64,000 nucleotides of DNA from Phytophthora quininea. Lineage: Eukaryota; Oomycota; Peronosporomycetes; Peronosporales; Peronosporaceae. The notes under the pieces were generated by a model. The model was not told the DNA's origin. It was given only the letters and a program-made list of their open reading frames with translations, and did no database searches. The position numbers were made by a program, and so were the translations under genes. The stretch is from assembly GCA_011947345.1 (NCBI GenBank), contig JAAVTG010000538.1:806001-870000 (forward strand), given 5' to 3'. This document shows, piece by piece, positions 11,179 to 22,871 of the stretch (position 1 is its first letter; the number at the start of each line of letters is the position of its first letter).

Positions 11179-12750
11179 ATGGCGTCGGTATTGGATTTAA
11201 TCATTCCAGGATCCGGGTCACTAGCCAAAACAGTTGCCGACATTTTCCAGCTGTGTCAGAACATGACGGAGAGTCAAGATGCATGTTCACGAGTTCACAG
11301 TCGACTGCAAGATATTTTGTTCGAGCTACAGAGAATGGAAGCACAAGGCCAACTCCCCCAACAAGAATCCCTCAACAAATATGCGGCAGTGGTGACAAAA
11401 TATCTCCACTACTTGCAAAAATATCGCGACAAGAAATTGGTTTCTAGACTCACCAAAATGCACAAGAAATTGACGAAGACGTCGTCATGCTCTTCCAAAT
11501 GCTGCAGCTTGCTACGACGGCGACAGTGATGACTTGAAAGAGACAGTGGGAGGCAGAGAAGGTCAGTCAAGCGGTATTTGTGGAGAAAATATGTGCGAAG
11601 GAATCAGTTCACTGTCCTCGATGCGAGTGGCATTCAAACAATGTTAGCTCCTAGCAGCCGTTCGACGATTCCAATTCTCTTGCAAGCGAGCAATGTAAGC
11701 GCCGTCGACGAGAAACAAAAAATGTTGAGAGTTTATGTCGACAATGTGCCGATCCTCACAAAGAAGGCTGATCTGTCAAGCAAACGGAATTCAACTGCTG
11801 TCTGAGGTGGTGGAGACTACCAACGACTTTCTCGTACAGACTTACGCTTTGATGTGTCTCGCGTGGTTTGCCTTCCAGGATTCAGAGGTTTCCCGACTGA
11901 AATTCGAGGTAATGCGGCGTCATTTGTATGCTGGACCGACAGGAACTTTTGGTGCTTCTGCGTACTCTTCAGCACGGAAATGACCATGAGAAACAAGAGT
12001 GGACTATAGCCTTAGCCTGTTTTGCTAGCAATGAATTCCAGAATGTTTTCGGCACGACAATGATAGCTCCTCTCGTCGATGGAGCAATTTGGATCAACAT
12101 CCCAGAAATTTTGGGCTCTAGTAAGCTTGGAGGAACTCGCTATTGACAACACCAGGAACTGCGATAGTATTGTCAATGGTGGTGCAATTCCTCCTCTTGT
12201 TGAGCTACTCCGCAACAAGAGAAAGCAGCTGCCGCACTGAGGAATTTAGCCTTTGGCAGCCAAGCAAATAGCTTAAAGATATCTCAACACGGTCGAGTTG
12301 CTCCGAACGGGAACCGACAACCAGAAAGTGGAAGCTGCACGAGCGTTGGGAAATCTGGCCAGCAACTGTGCTGACAATCGAAACAAAATTGCTAGCGAAG
12401 GTGCCATTGACCTTCTCGTCAAACTGGTGCAATTTGGAGACGAAACTCAGAAGGATCGTGCTGCAACTGCTCTTGGGAATTTAGCCTTCAACAATGCCGC
12501 AAACTGTGCTGACATTGTCCGTGAAGGTGGCATGCCGCTTCTTATCGAACTCTTGCGATCAGGAAGAGATGATCAAACATCGAGAACAATCGCAGCGATG
12601 CTTTATCTTTCGCGTTCCAACGAGGGAATCGTAGCCATAATTGAGTGCAAGGGTGCTGCTGCAACACTACGTAGCTTGACAAAATCGGCGGATTATCTCC
12701 AGCAGCAGCGCGCGAATGCCGCGCTCCAAAATATTGGAAGCAAGAAATGA
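11179..12750 (+). pseudogene. Armadillo-repeat protein gene, multiply interrupted
   Basis: The N-terminus MASVLDLIIPGSGSLAKTVA begins a helical domain (to about 11,500). Armadillo repeats are clear further on: NGGAIPPLVELLR near 12180, EAARALGNLASNCADNRNKI and RAATALGNLAFNNAANCADI around 12330-12500, and GGMPLLIELLRSGR near 12530. The stop is TGA 12748-12750. Armadillo repeats form a superhelical protein-binding scaffold. At least five frame changes or stops lie between the segments (around 11,460, 11,800, 11,940, 12,060 and 12,220-12,300), more than in other genes here and not all at homopolymers. The gene is therefore probably decayed, although sequence errors may add to the damage. Confidence 0.6.
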
Positions 12751-12840
12751 GCAATGTCATTTTAGGCATTCTTTCTTTGATACAGCAACATGAACAGCGC
12801 CGCGACAGCAGACGGTGACAATGTGTACCACAATGAAGGT

Positions 12841-14850
12841 TTAGAATTTGTTTAGGTTTGCGCGTAATGATCGCCACAATTGTGAGATAGCAGGACTGGT
12901 TTCAAGCAATTGGGTCGTTAACGCTTTTTCGTGGTCTTCCAACTTTGTTAATTCCGCTCTTGCGCTATTTTCCCAATCGCGAACAGCATCAAACGGGTCT
13001 GTGCAATCCTGTACGGACAAACCGCAGTAGATGATGCAGTTGTGCGCACGAAGAATGTCCAAATCCTTAGCTTGCTCGTGATAACCGACCACATTGCACG
13101 CCATACAGACGACACACGTGGTCGAGTTCAAACCTCCAGTTGGGTTGGCGGCACGAAAGGCCGAAACTGCGTCATATCTGGCCTGCAGTCGTTGCTCTCG
13201 AGTTAACTGTTTCTTTGCCATCTCGCGTGTTTTCGCAGTATTCTTCGCTACAAGTGATGACAAGTCGTTCTTCTTGACCAGCAGAATATGTTGCTCCAGT
13301 TTCCGATGCATTTCATTGCGAACCACTTTTGATAGCTCACACTCGACTCGTTCTGTTGCATCCTTCTCTGCATGAACAACCAATTCAGCCTCTTGCCTTG
13401 CAAGTCGAAGCTCCTTATCCAGTAGCATATTTCTTTGATCCACAAGTCGCTCTCGGCAGGTCTTCCAAATTACTGCGCTAGAAAGTTGCATCATAACACA
13501 ATGAACTTCCATCGTCTTTCGCAGACATTGCACTGTTTGTCTGCCACGACAGCCTCGATACACCCGTTCAATAATTCTCGCACTTGATTCTCGCTGGTTA
13601 CGCCAAACGTGAAGTCTCCAACATCGTTGCAGCGCTTTAGCTGCTCGACTACATCGCACAAAGGCTCCCCACAGTGTCCAGCAGTTTCGCTTTGTCTTCA
13701 CCCATTGATGCACGAGATGACCACGCAATTTTTTCTGTTGCTTCTGCCAGACTTGCCACTGATCAAATGCACTTTGGATCATCTTGCGCTTTCCGATATG
13801 CTTTAGTTGGTGCTTGAACTTTGATCGAGCTGCTGTATTCTCTCGCCACTGGTGGAAGCGTGACCCAACTCCTTTAGCTAATGCTAAACGCATTCTTTCG
13901 CGGACCTGAGTCATTCGTAGTGAATATTCATACCACGCTCGAAGAGCTCGAGCAGCTCGGAGTAATTGTAGTCGCAGTAGCAACGCAGCCGCTTGATGTT
14001 GATGATGAAGACTGCTCACCACAGTATCGATCCCTTCTGCAATACTCGCTCGAGTTGTTTGTTCAGCTAAGTGACTGACCCAATACCGTCGTAATGCCGC
14101 AACCATTTTAGGTGCCCACCGTTGCAACTTTCGAGCGCTGGCGTCCACCAGCATCATGTAAATTTGACCATGCACTCCTCGAGGACAGCAGTAGTAGAGT
14201 AAACAATCCAGCGGCCCATACAGACTGCTCAAATACAGATACTGCGCGTAGTCCGCTTGGTCATCCGTCGATACCTTCTGGGAATCTACAACAACTATGC
14301 GGTTTTGGACGTTTTGTTCCTGCTTCAGCCTTTCCATCTGAAGACGCTGCTCTTCTGCCATTCGCCATTCGATTCTCAATTGTTTCTTTGGAGAGTAATG
14401 CACTGGAAATCCCCATAACTGGCTGGACTCTGGGTCATCATAATGTCGTCCACGATCGTGATTTTGGTTGCTGTCGCCGCCTCGAAATTTGTCTAAATTT
14501 CGATGCCCTCCAACTTTCTTTCGTAGAGCTTGAACTGCTGCTGACAGAGGCAGATTTTTAGCTGGTGCTTTGTGAGTCTGAGGTTCTGGTGAGCCCTTAT
14601 TTTTCTTGGGTGAAGTTTTTACACGTTGCCTTCGAGTCTTTGGCTTTGCAATCGGAAGAGAATTTCGCTTCAATGTAGCAAACCGAACGTGTCGACGAGG
14701 CTCACTCGAGTGCTCCTGGTCTGGGAACAAAGTCGAAGTTTTCACTGCATCCGGAAGTTGTCTGGAGCTGAGCATCACAGCACCTCCAGCCACGCCAACG
14801 ACGTAAGTTCTAGCCGACAATCCATTCTTTCCTGCTGTCTCCACTGCCAT
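12841..14850 (-). CDS. IQ-motif / coiled-coil protein
   Basis: An uninterrupted frame of about 670 residues from MAVETAGKNG (an in-frame ATG at 14940 would add 30 residues). The middle is built from Trp- and Arg-rich helices (HQWRENTAARSKF, FDQWQVWQKQQKK, VHQWVKTKRNCWTLW) and IQ-like repeats such as RIIERVYRGCRGRQTVQCLR, then charged helices and a C-terminal Cys-containing segment (CVVCMACNVVGYHEQA). IQ motifs bind calmodulin and Trp-rich spacers like these occur in oomycete ciliary and cytoskeletal proteins; a role in Ca2+ signalling or the flagellum is inference. A 90-bp piece of this gene is duplicated at 11085-11174. Confidence 0.7.
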   Translation of the reverse strand: MAVETAGKNGLSARTYVVGVAGGAVMLSSRQLPDAVKTSTLFPDQEHSSEPRRHVRFATLKRNSLPIAKPKTRRQRVKTSPKKNKGSPEPQTHKAPAKNLPLSAAVQALRKKVGGHRNLDKFRGGDSNQNHDRGRHYDDPESSQLWGFPVHYSPKKQLRIEWRMAEEQRLQMERLKQEQNVQNRIVVVDSQKVSTDDQADYAQYLYLSSLYGPLDCLLYYCCPRGVHGQIYMMLVDASARKLQRWAPKMVAALRRYWVSHLAEQTTRASIAEGIDTVVSSLHHQHQAAALLLRLQLLRAARALRAWYEYSLRMTQVRERMRLALAKGVGSRFHQWRENTAARSKFKHQLKHIGKRKMIQSAFDQWQVWQKQQKKLRGHLVHQWVKTKRNCWTLWGAFVRCSRAAKALQRCWRLHVWRNQRESSARIIERVYRGCRGRQTVQCLRKTMEVHCVMMQLSSAVIWKTCRERLVDQRNMLLDKELRLARQEAELVVHAEKDATERVECELSKVVRNEMHRKLEQHILLVKKNDLSSLVAKNTAKTREMAKKQLTREQRLQARYDAVSAFRAANPTGGLNSTTCVVCMACNVVGYHEQAKDLDILRAHNCIIYCGLSVQDCTDPFDAVRDWENSARAELTKLEDHEKALTTQLLETSPAISQLWRSLRANLNKF
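14668..14757 (+). repeat. Source copy of the 90-bp duplicated fragment
   Basis: Lies inside the IQ-protein gene and matches 11085-11174 at 89 of 90 positions, in the same orientation about 3.6 kb away. Confidence 0.92.
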
Positions 14851-15047
14851 TTCCTGCTGCTGGAAAATCGCCACTATTTTTGTCACTATAAACATCCGAA
14901 AACATTTTTCTTTTGCAAATGGAATAGCATCAAACATCAAAGCAGCTAAACAAAGCTAGTCGCATTACCATCTTCCTTTTCCATGACCTATTTCGTTTGA
15001 ACTTCTTCAGCGGTGTCATCTGCGCTAGAGGTCACAAACCGATGCCC

Positions 15048-17086
15048 TCAACAGTCCGTAATTGGCGAATCATCCCACGACGACAGGGGATTATCCACGA
15101 CGAAATTCATTTTCGCGGCAAAGGGGCCGTAATATTCGTCCCAGCAACTCCGGTCCACAACGGCACACCTGTCGGGCACTCGCATGTCTGTGTCGTGCGC
15201 TATCTCCCCGGCGTAATAAAGCACAAGATGGTCGCACTTCCCGCATATTTCTGTCTTTCGCGCTCCATGGCTTCGGCAGAAAGCTCGTCCCGCTTGCGAA
15301 TGTATCGGTGGGCCTCGTGAAAAAGTCGCCATCGTTATCCTCCAAGCAGATATACGCGCATCCATCAGGCCGTGTCCACTTGCGAGCTGGGCAGCACACA
15401 AACACAGACTTTGTCGGCGTGTCAGCTGTACACCGACCATGGTCATATCCCGAACTCTGTGATTGTGCTGATGTATAGCACACTTCAAATGTACGTGAAG
15501 CTTCCCGTACGCGAATGAACGTGTAATAACCAAATTGAGCTCCCCGATGGACTTCCGTCCAAGCCACGGACGATTGTTCAGAAAGTGCCATCGATCTCAA
15601 CACTCGGAACCTGCAATTTAACTCTTCCCAGTCTTGCCCCAGTTCCCAGTCCTTTCGGTATTGAAGAGGATCGTACGATTCCAGCTCGCGCCAGGGATTT
15701 TCGTTCGTGTCCAACACCAAGTACAGCACGTAAGGACAATCAAAGAACCATCGGCAATATCGGAGTAAACCTGCCGAAGTTACGTCGTCGATACTTGCAT
15801 CTCCAAAGTGGGAGTGCCAGTCGATTTCTTGGCGACAGATAGCGGCCAGAAACGCTGCTCGCATCGCAGCAATCCGACCCGTAATGGCTGGAAAAGCGAC
15901 CAGCAGTGCGCGTACTACACGTCCAGGTATCAGCTCAAAGTCGAAGCCGCCTTCGCTGGTATTCATCACCTCGTAAAGCACTTCCAGGGCTCGTCCGAAT
16001 CCACCCATGTAGTCGATCAAGAGCTGCGTTAAACGAGTATTCTCAAACTTTCCAAAGACGTCGATCCCGTCGACGGTAGGCCGAGAAAGTTTTACCAAAG
16101 GAAGGTCGACTCGCGGTTGGCCTGAAAAGGCAAGGTACTCCTTCACAGCCTGAGAAAGCGACGACGAAGCTGCAATGATGACCCAGCATCTGGAGCCGTT
16201 AACTTGCTCGCCTAGAGTGCGCCAAGTACTTGATCAAATGGAGCTCTTCTGTTTCCGTCCACATGCAGACTCTGCAGGTCGTCGATGCATAGGAATATAC
16301 ACAGTTCGCGCACAGATTTCCCTTGAGCTCTGCCACTTTTTCAAACACATCATCGCCAGGTATTCTGAAGTGGCGGAATTTGTCCCAAGGCAGCGAATCC
16401 TGTAGCTGGAACATCATTCGAGTTCCGAGGATTGCACAGGGATCGGCCCACTCATCTCGTGCCAGTGGCGTCTCCTTGTCAAATGTAATATTGAAAGTGT
16501 AGGCGTCTCTCAACATCTCCAACATCTCCTCGTCTTCTCCTTCCCCAAACACTTCGTGTTGGACGATCCTCGGGAATTCATTCAGCAGTCTGCTTTTGCC
16601 TGTGCCTGGACCTCCAAGACACAGGAACATGGGATGAACTCGTCGACTGAAGCTGCCGCGTTGCCATCCATTGAAATGCTCTTTGAGGGCGTATGCCACG
16701 TCGTCAAAGTCGATGTGGTTCTGGAAATCCCATGGAGCGCCGTCCGTTGTAAACAGTGGCGGTGGGTCTCGCAAAGAAAGCTCTCCGATGCAGGGGATTT
16801 CCACAATAAGGACGTCGTCCAGACAGAGGTTCTCCACCAGAGATCGCGACTCCAAAGGACCTTGATTGTCGTCGTCGTAGGCCTCTCGATTCTTGAAAAG
16901 CTTCCAGCGAGGTGTTCCACCAATTCGAATGCCAAGAAGATAATCTGTGTCGGAGACGATGACATCTCGTAGGTCGTCGATAGTCGTGATCCAGGGAGTT
17001 AGTCTGACCAGATCGATGTCCTCGTCCTCCAAATCTCTCCCATCGGCCTCATCGACAAACTGGTACCAAATCCTTCTCTCCTCCAT
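15048..17086 (-). CDS. Crinkler-type P-loop NTPase protein (frame broken)
   Basis: The frame from 17086 starts MEERRIWYQFVDEADGRDLE, a ubiquitin-like header without an obvious LFLAK motif, followed by LFTTDGAPWDFQNHIDFDDV and a Walker A loop CLGGPGTGKSRLLNEFP near 16,600. It ends at 16199, and the next frame carries on at once with CWVIIAASSSLSQAV, a plausible NTPase core strand, through LIDYMGGFGRALEVLYEV to about 15,260. A further frame supplies the C-terminus (GPFAAKMNFVVDN), ending near 15048. The architecture matches CRN proteins with header, NTPase and C-terminal effector domains. The two breaks (about 16,220 and 15,260) are +1 shifts, unlike most in this window, so decay is possible. 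Known CRNs act in the host nucleus. Confidence 0.65.
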
Positions 17087-17126
17087 TCTTTTTCTTTATA
17101 TGACTTGCTCGCAACTTTTATTCAGG

Positions 17127-17137
17127 TCATTTCCATC
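17127..17137 (+). promoter_or_regulatory. Initiator-like element
   Basis: TCATTTCCATC about 105 bases upstream of the ATG at 17241 matches the oomycete Inr core and is followed by CATCACGATT, a possible flanking element. Motif-based. Confidence 0.4.
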
Positions 17138-17240
17138 GCATCACGATTCTAGTCATACATACAGAATCTCCCGATCAAAACCAACTACTTCAACTTTGTC
17201 GGCAAATTTGATTTTGTATCTCAATTTTCAGAATCAGAAA

Positions 17241-18548
17241 ATGGCCTTCCAGTTGGACGAAGATGACCAAGTTCTGGCAGCAGCGTTGTCTCTAGTGGAC
17301 GAGTTCGAGGCCTCCGCCGCTGTAGGAGCTTCGCCAAATAACAAGAAGAGGAAGAAGCGGAAGTGCGATCCGAACCGAGCGCGGGCGGCGCAGTACCAGG
17401 AGCTGCTGGCTCTACGGGAGCTGGTTCCAAAGCTACAGAAGCGGCTTCAAACGCTGGAAGAGCAGAATCGACGACGACAAGAGCAAGTGGCTGTGCTGGA
17501 GAGGAATTCGTCCTTCCAGTTCTGGAGGCAGATGGCTACACTGCAACGACAGACAAGAGCGAACGCTGAAGAAGAGAACCAACGACTTCGCTCGATGCTA
17601 CAAGAGCAGCAGGAATTGTCGTCAAAGACTGTCCAGAAGCTCTTGCAGCCTGGCCACGGCCAATTGCAGGTGGCGATGGAAGATATTTATCTTCATTGGA
17701 GAGAGGATAATTGTACTCACTGCTGTACTTGATGGTTTTGTAGACGCATCCACGACGGTCCTCCATGTCGAGGAGGACGTATGCAGTGCCTGTGGATCGA
17801 AGCGACGGCGCCGTGTTTCGAGAGATGGCGGGCAGCATCGATCAAGTGTATCGCCAAGTGCTTCAAGTGTATTGTCGAAAGACTCGTGTCGATGAGGCTA
17901 CGTTCGGATCGGAGCACGCTCATCGCCCGGTATTTGCTGACGAAATTCTGCCGTTCGAGTATGACGCCACGGGTGCTGCTGCTTGGCAGTTCTTCGCGCA
18001 TTCCTTTGGACGTCCAACCTCCCGATTCTACTACCACGCAAACTCGCCACACGTACGTCCATACCTTTTCTCATGCTTCTCAGACTCTCACGCTTCTCTT
18101 GTGTTTTGTTTTGCAGTCTTCAGGCCTCGTAAGTGACGACACGGTGGTCGAAAACTTCGGCGAGGAGCATCAGTTCGGCCAGGTCGTGTTGGATTTCAAG
18201 GTCAAGCAGATCGTCCGCCTGTATACGACAGCAAACTACACGATAGTTGCTTGTCGAGCACTGATCAGCCCCCAGCAGTTTAAGGGTGAGGATCTAAGCG
18301 GCATTGTGTTTGAAGAGAAAGGTGCTCTAGTAATCGAGCCTTACAACTCAAGTGGGCCTGCTTCGGTCGTGCATACATGGCAAATAATCACCCCAGACCT
18401 GTACGGCAACGCGACTGAATCCCAACACCAGCTAGTTCGAGAGCTCACGGACTTTGTTATTCTCGGCAGCAAACCTGGCCGAGCTGTCAAGAGTATCAAG
18501 AAGACGCTGGGTTTGCCACCCGATCTATCTCCACTCGTGCCATGCTGA
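17241..18548 (+). CDS. bZIP-like/START-like protein, subfamily A (intact)
   Basis: Three exons keep one frame: 17241-17669, 17744-18052 and 18117-18548, with GT-AG introns of 74 and 64 bp. The protein begins with an acidic leader MAFQLDEDDQVLAAALSLVD, then a basic coiled coil (KKRKKRKCDPNRARAAQYQE, with an N-x7-like spacing) and leucine heptads. The C-terminal 200 residues hold ILPFEYDATGAAAWQFF, LVSDDTVVENFGEEHQFG and GIVFEEKGALVIEPY. I infer a START-like lipid-binding fold from the layout; this is not proven. It is one of the few family members without any frame break and serves as reference. A close inverted copy lies at 29751-31029. The role is unknown; DNA binding coupled to ligand sensing is possible. 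Confidence 0.75.
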
Positions 18549-18584
18549 AGACACTCCCACTTATATTATCGATGAATCATTTTG

Positions 18585-18976
18585 CTAATTTGGTGTGGGG
18601 GTGGAATGTGCTTGGGCGTGTGAAGCGTTGGCCTTCAGCGCTGCCAATCGCGCGTGTTTCTTGTGGTATAACTGCGCGTACTTGGTCCAGGAGACCATAG
18701 TACGACTGTTGTTCGCGGTAGTCCTGATCGACTTCGTCAGTTCCAGTGGGCTTGCTTCCATCTTGTCGAGCACGTTGTTCTTGGCTTGCTGCGCTAACCC
18801 GTTGGTCATGGATGTCAGGTCTGAAAGGATTCCTCGTTCTTCGGTGTCGTTCACGCCGCTACCGTCTCCTCTTGGCATTCGGTTGCAGTCAACAGCTTGC
18901 AGGGGGATGAAGCCGGCACACAACTGTAACCCTCCAGAAGAACGGCGACAAGAAGCACCATTGCTACGGCTCGCAT
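18585..18976 (-). CDS. RxLR-type secreted effector candidate (frame broken)
   Basis: From the ATG at 18976 the first frame encodes a clear signal peptide (MRAVAMVLLVAVLLEGYS) and stops early. The second frame, reached at the C5 run (18902-18906 on the plus strand) by one missing base, has a degenerate RxLR-like Arg region and then NDTEERGI, a dEER-type motif, in the right place. The rest is a Lys-rich helix-forming domain of about 85 residues ending at TAG 18585-18587. Signal peptide plus EER is seen; the RxLR itself is weak, so translocation is uncertain. It sits between the stop codons of two housekeeping-type genes. Confidence 0.55.
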
Positions 18977-19178
18977 GATAAAATTGAAAGTCCTGAACCG
19001 GACCTCGCAAGCGCTTGTGATTACAGCACCGTATGCTCTAGCACCGCAGGAAATGAATACGCAGATGGGGAACAGGAAACAGATCCAGGACCAGGGTCTG
19101 CTGGTCTCGAAAGACGTACAGATTGTTTGTCTTGACACTACTTCTCCTTTTTCTCTCTGTGTTCTTAGCACGTCGAGC

Positions 19179-21013
19179 TTAACCTCCGAAGTTGAAGTGG
19201 AAGGTGCGACCACCTTGTTGGAAGCCTTGCTGGAAGAAGTGTGCATGGGCTGCGAACGGGTTACCCTGTTGCTGTTGTTGCTGCGGGTTGCCAGTGACAT
19301 CCTCTCCGCGGTCGTACATCGCGCGAGTTTCCTCGTTCGACAGGATCTCGTAGGCTTCTGCAATGTCGTGGAAGCGCTTCTCCACCTCTTCGCGCTCTGC
19401 TTCGTCCTTGTCTGTGTGCTTGTCCGGGTGCCACTCGAGTGCCTGTTTTCGGTAAGCTTTCTTGATCTCCTTTGCTGCTGAATCCCGAGGCACGCCCAGA
19501 ATCTTGTAGTAGTTTTTGTTCTTGCTCTGCTTAAGAGCCGCCTCAGCTTGAGCCAACTTTTCCTTAAACTCGTGGCTTGACTCGTCGAGTTCCGTAGCCC
19601 TCTTTGCCGAACGCACAGCCTCTTCGTATTGTTCAAGGCCAATCTGCACCTCGCTTAATTTGGCAAATGCCACGGCGTAATTGCCATCAATGGCAATCAC
19701 CTTCTCGCAAGCGGCCAGGGCCTCTGCGTAGTGCTTTAAGTGTTGCTGGCTGGTGCAAAGCTGCAGGAAGAACTCTTTGTTCATGAGTCCATGTTGAGGG
19801 TCCACCTCTAGCGCCGATTGCCAGTCCTCGACGGCTTCAGCGTGAGCGCCACGCTGCATGGCATCCTCCGCTCGACCCATGTACTTTAGCACTTTTTCAG
19901 TCTGCGATACAATGTCTTTATGCCCTTGTGCTCTGGGTCTGAGTGCAAACCCTGACGGTAATGAGTCTGCGCAGCTTCGAGAGATTGCTTATCTCCGAGT
20001 GAGTAGAGCACTTCGCCACGCATTTGCAAGGCCGGGAGGTTCGACGGCTCCAGCTTCAAGATCGATCCTAAATCTGCGATGGCGTCGTATGGATTGCTCA
20101 GAGACACACTGAGCTGCGCACGTTCAAGCAGTAAAGGGACACTGGAGATCGCAGAGCCCTCCAGGACCTGCGTCAGGAAGTTGTAGGCTGACTGGTAGTC
20201 TCCACGACTATGGGCGTGCTCCGCCTCGTCGATGTAGGTCGCGCACTCCTTGCTTTTCTCCAGCTGCTCAGCTCCCGCCGAATCCGTGGGATACAACCTG
20301 CAGTAATTGCAGGATTAATGAATAAACTCAGTCAATAAAAATAATAAAAATAAATCTTACTCGACGAAGTTCTGGAAGTCCACCGTCGCCTCGGAGCATT
20401 GCCCCAACATCATCAGCAGCTTGCCGCGTTGCAGAATCCCTTGCTTGTACTTGGGATTCACATCTAACGACGACGACAAGTCTGACAGCGCATGGGAGTA
20501 TTTCCTGTCGCTCAAATAAGCCCGGAAACGCTGCAACAGAATAAATAATGAGTAAAAAAACAGTATTCTGCTCTTCCAAGACGGAGACCTTGTAGAAATT
20601 GCGCTCATTCTTGGGCTCCAGCTCGATGAGCTTGGACAGCAACGTAATCGCCTACAATAAATACAATGCCATTAGTAAAATCAATGTTTTTATAGCATTT
20701 TGAAGGAAAATACTACCGTCTTCATATCTCCGCCAGCAAAGGCGTTGTCTGCAGCCACTCGAACCTTGGCGACATTTTCTTCGCCGGAAACACCCTGCAC
20801 AATTTAAATGTATACATATTAGTAATAAATTCGAGTGAAATTCCGTAGGATGATAAGGAAAACTTGGTTATGTTCGTTCTCTCGTGATTATTCGTGGAGT
20901 TACAGCGTCATTGCGACGCTCCCAGTTGCTGGACATGTAAATAATGGAGATACACGTACGTTGGCGGCGCTTAGTGCGCAGAGGAGGCCAGCGACGAGCC
21001 CCAGGACGCGCAT
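19179..21013 (-). CDS. ER co-chaperone with TPR repeats and J domain (DNAJC3/p58IPK-like)
   Basis: Five exons: 21013-20960 (signal peptide [18 protein letters not shown]), 20794-20717, 20651-20589, 20530-20361 and 20297-19179, all with GT-AG introns and matching phases. The mature protein has many TPR helices ([58 protein letters not shown]) and a J domain near the C-terminus with the HPD triad in [14 protein letters not shown], ending in a Gly/Phe-rich tail FHFNFGG. DNAJC3 proteins stimulate BiP ATPase in the ER lumen and bind unfolded clients. One frame break lies in exon 5 at A5 (plus-strand T5, 19893-19897), explained by one missing base. Otherwise complete. Confidence 0.9.
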
Positions 21014-21338
21014 CCGGGCGACGAAATCTGCTTGTGCGCTGACGTGCTTTTGTCAAATCAACTGACTGGATTAACGTATACATGACCGGTTACGCGCAAG
21101 GTTACACCTTATCAATACTTTGTTCAACATACATGTACTTCAAAGATAGCAGTATTCCATTGCGATCTTGTGACGCTTCGAAGTTGGCCACGTGTCCTTT
21201 CAGCAACGAATTCATCGTTGCCAGCCATTCACGGATAAAGGCAACTTCAGTTTGACAAGCAAAGAAGTCATGGCACTAATAAATCCAATCGAGTGCATTC
21301 CAACTACGTTACGTCTTGGGAAAAATATATATATATTC
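21014..21338. other. Intergenic stretch between DNAJC3-like and GHR genes
   Basis: No gene seen. It contains the promoter side of the DNAJC3-like gene and the 3' flank of the reductase gene, including an AT-rich (atatatat) run at 21326-21337. Confidence 0.5.
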
Positions 21339-22486
21339 CTAGTTGTTGGCCTCCGTGAATCGATCACGGTCGTGCGAACGAGAGAAGTCAACGCCGCTGC
21401 CAATGGGAACAATCCCGAACGGATTCAAGTGCGTGTGCGACCCGTAGTAGTGCATTTTGATGTGGTCCATGTGGACGGTCTCCTTCATTCTCGGCAGTTG
21501 GTAAATGTCACGAACGTACTGCCAGTAAAAGTAAAAGTTAGTTCCCAGTCCAACATCATCTAATCCAATCCCCCACGTACGTTGCTCAGGTTCGGGTACT
21601 GCTCGATCAACTTCTTGTTGGTCTTGAAGTGCACGGCGTAGACCTCGTCGAACCGCACCAGCGTCGGGAACAGCTTCAGATCGGCTTCAGTGAGTCGGTC
21701 CCCGACCAAGAAGCGATGTTCCGATAGTATGGCTTCGGCACGGTCAAGTCCGTCGAAAACGTTCTGCACCGAGTAGTCGTAGTCCTCCTGCGAACCGGCA
21801 AAGCCGCACTTGTACACGCCGTGGCTGACGTCGTTGTACACCCAGTCGTTGAGTTGGTCGATCTCTTCGCGAAGATCTTCGGGGTACAAGTCCAAACTCG
21901 ACGGCACCAGGTCCTCGAACGCACTGTTGAACATCCGCACAACATCGGACGAGTCGTTGGACACGATGGTGCTCTGCTTCTTGTCCCAAAGCAATGGCAC
22001 CGAGTACGCGGTCTTCTCGGTCGCGCACTTCTCGTACAAGTCGCGGACGAAGCGAACGTTGTTCACCGGGTCGGGGCTGCATCCTTCCGTCGAGTATCGA
22101 CCATGACCTGTCGGTCCGACCACCGCCGGCGTAGTCTTTGGATCGACGAACGCCCAGCCAGTGTGCGTGTCGGTCTCGTCATCCGGACGAGTTCGCTGTA
22201 TGACCGGGTGGACGACGGTGAGACCGACGATACTGTCCAAGTCTTTCAGATAGAGGGCACTTAGACACCGAGACGCCCACGGACACGCGTACGAAATGTA
22301 CAGGTGATACCGATCCTTCTCTACAGGAGATAAATGCGTTAGCGAAGCAATAGCAAGGTTGAAAAGAGGAACATATCTGTCTTTACCAGCAGGGAAAACA
22401 GCAGTGCTGCTGCGCTCAATGAAGTTACGGAACTTGCTCGCTGGCTTGGGCTTGGTGGCCGAGAAGACGAAACCTTTGGCAGCCAT
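21339..22486 (-). CDS. Glutathionyl-hydroquinone reductase (ECM4/Xi-class GST)
   Basis: Exons 22486-22387, 22320-21581 and 21518-21339 join in frame across introns of 66 and 62 bp. The protein has the Xi-class signature YACPWASRCL with the catalytic Cys, followed by VVHPVIQRTRPDDE and the C-terminal helical GST domain (LTEADLKLFPTLVRFDEVY), ending LNPFGIVPIGSGVDF near the C-terminus. These enzymes use glutathione to reduce glutathionyl-hydroquinones in quinone detoxification. The start MAAKGFVF is chosen because it aligns with the paralog at 24119-25291; an in-frame ATG 69 bases upstream could add a short leader. Divergently arranged with the bZIP-like/START-like gene at 22872, 385 bp between start codons. 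Confidence 0.9.
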
Positions 22487-22871
22487 GGTGTTGGTGGTGG
22501 AGGAAGAGCTTGTGGGTTTGGTGGTCAAACGAAAAGTGACCATGTACTTGTTCAATGCAGCGGATGCTGGTCAACATTTCCTTCGGCGTCATCAAACTGG
22601 ATTAGCCGCAAACGCTGGTCATCACGGCCGGCATCTTATTGATGATCGTTGTTAGAGGCTCCAACTTGGAGCTGCACAGCGGGGGCCGTGGTGTTATCCG
22701 GCAGCAACAGCAATTCGCGTGCCATTGACGAGATGGTCTCCATTTTTCCAGCACTGCTGACATCGCGATCTGGACGGTCGTAATTGGCCATCGGGCGCGT
22801 AAAGAGACTGGACAAGCGCTTTGCTGCCTGCATGGTCGTTGAGCACTCTTGATACTGCTGTGGACTAAAGA

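Noticed and set aside
16947..17240. N-terminal extension of the gene at 17241 upstream to 16947
   Set aside because: The extension overlaps the Crinkler gene on the other strand, and the family leader MAF begins at 17241, as in relatives.
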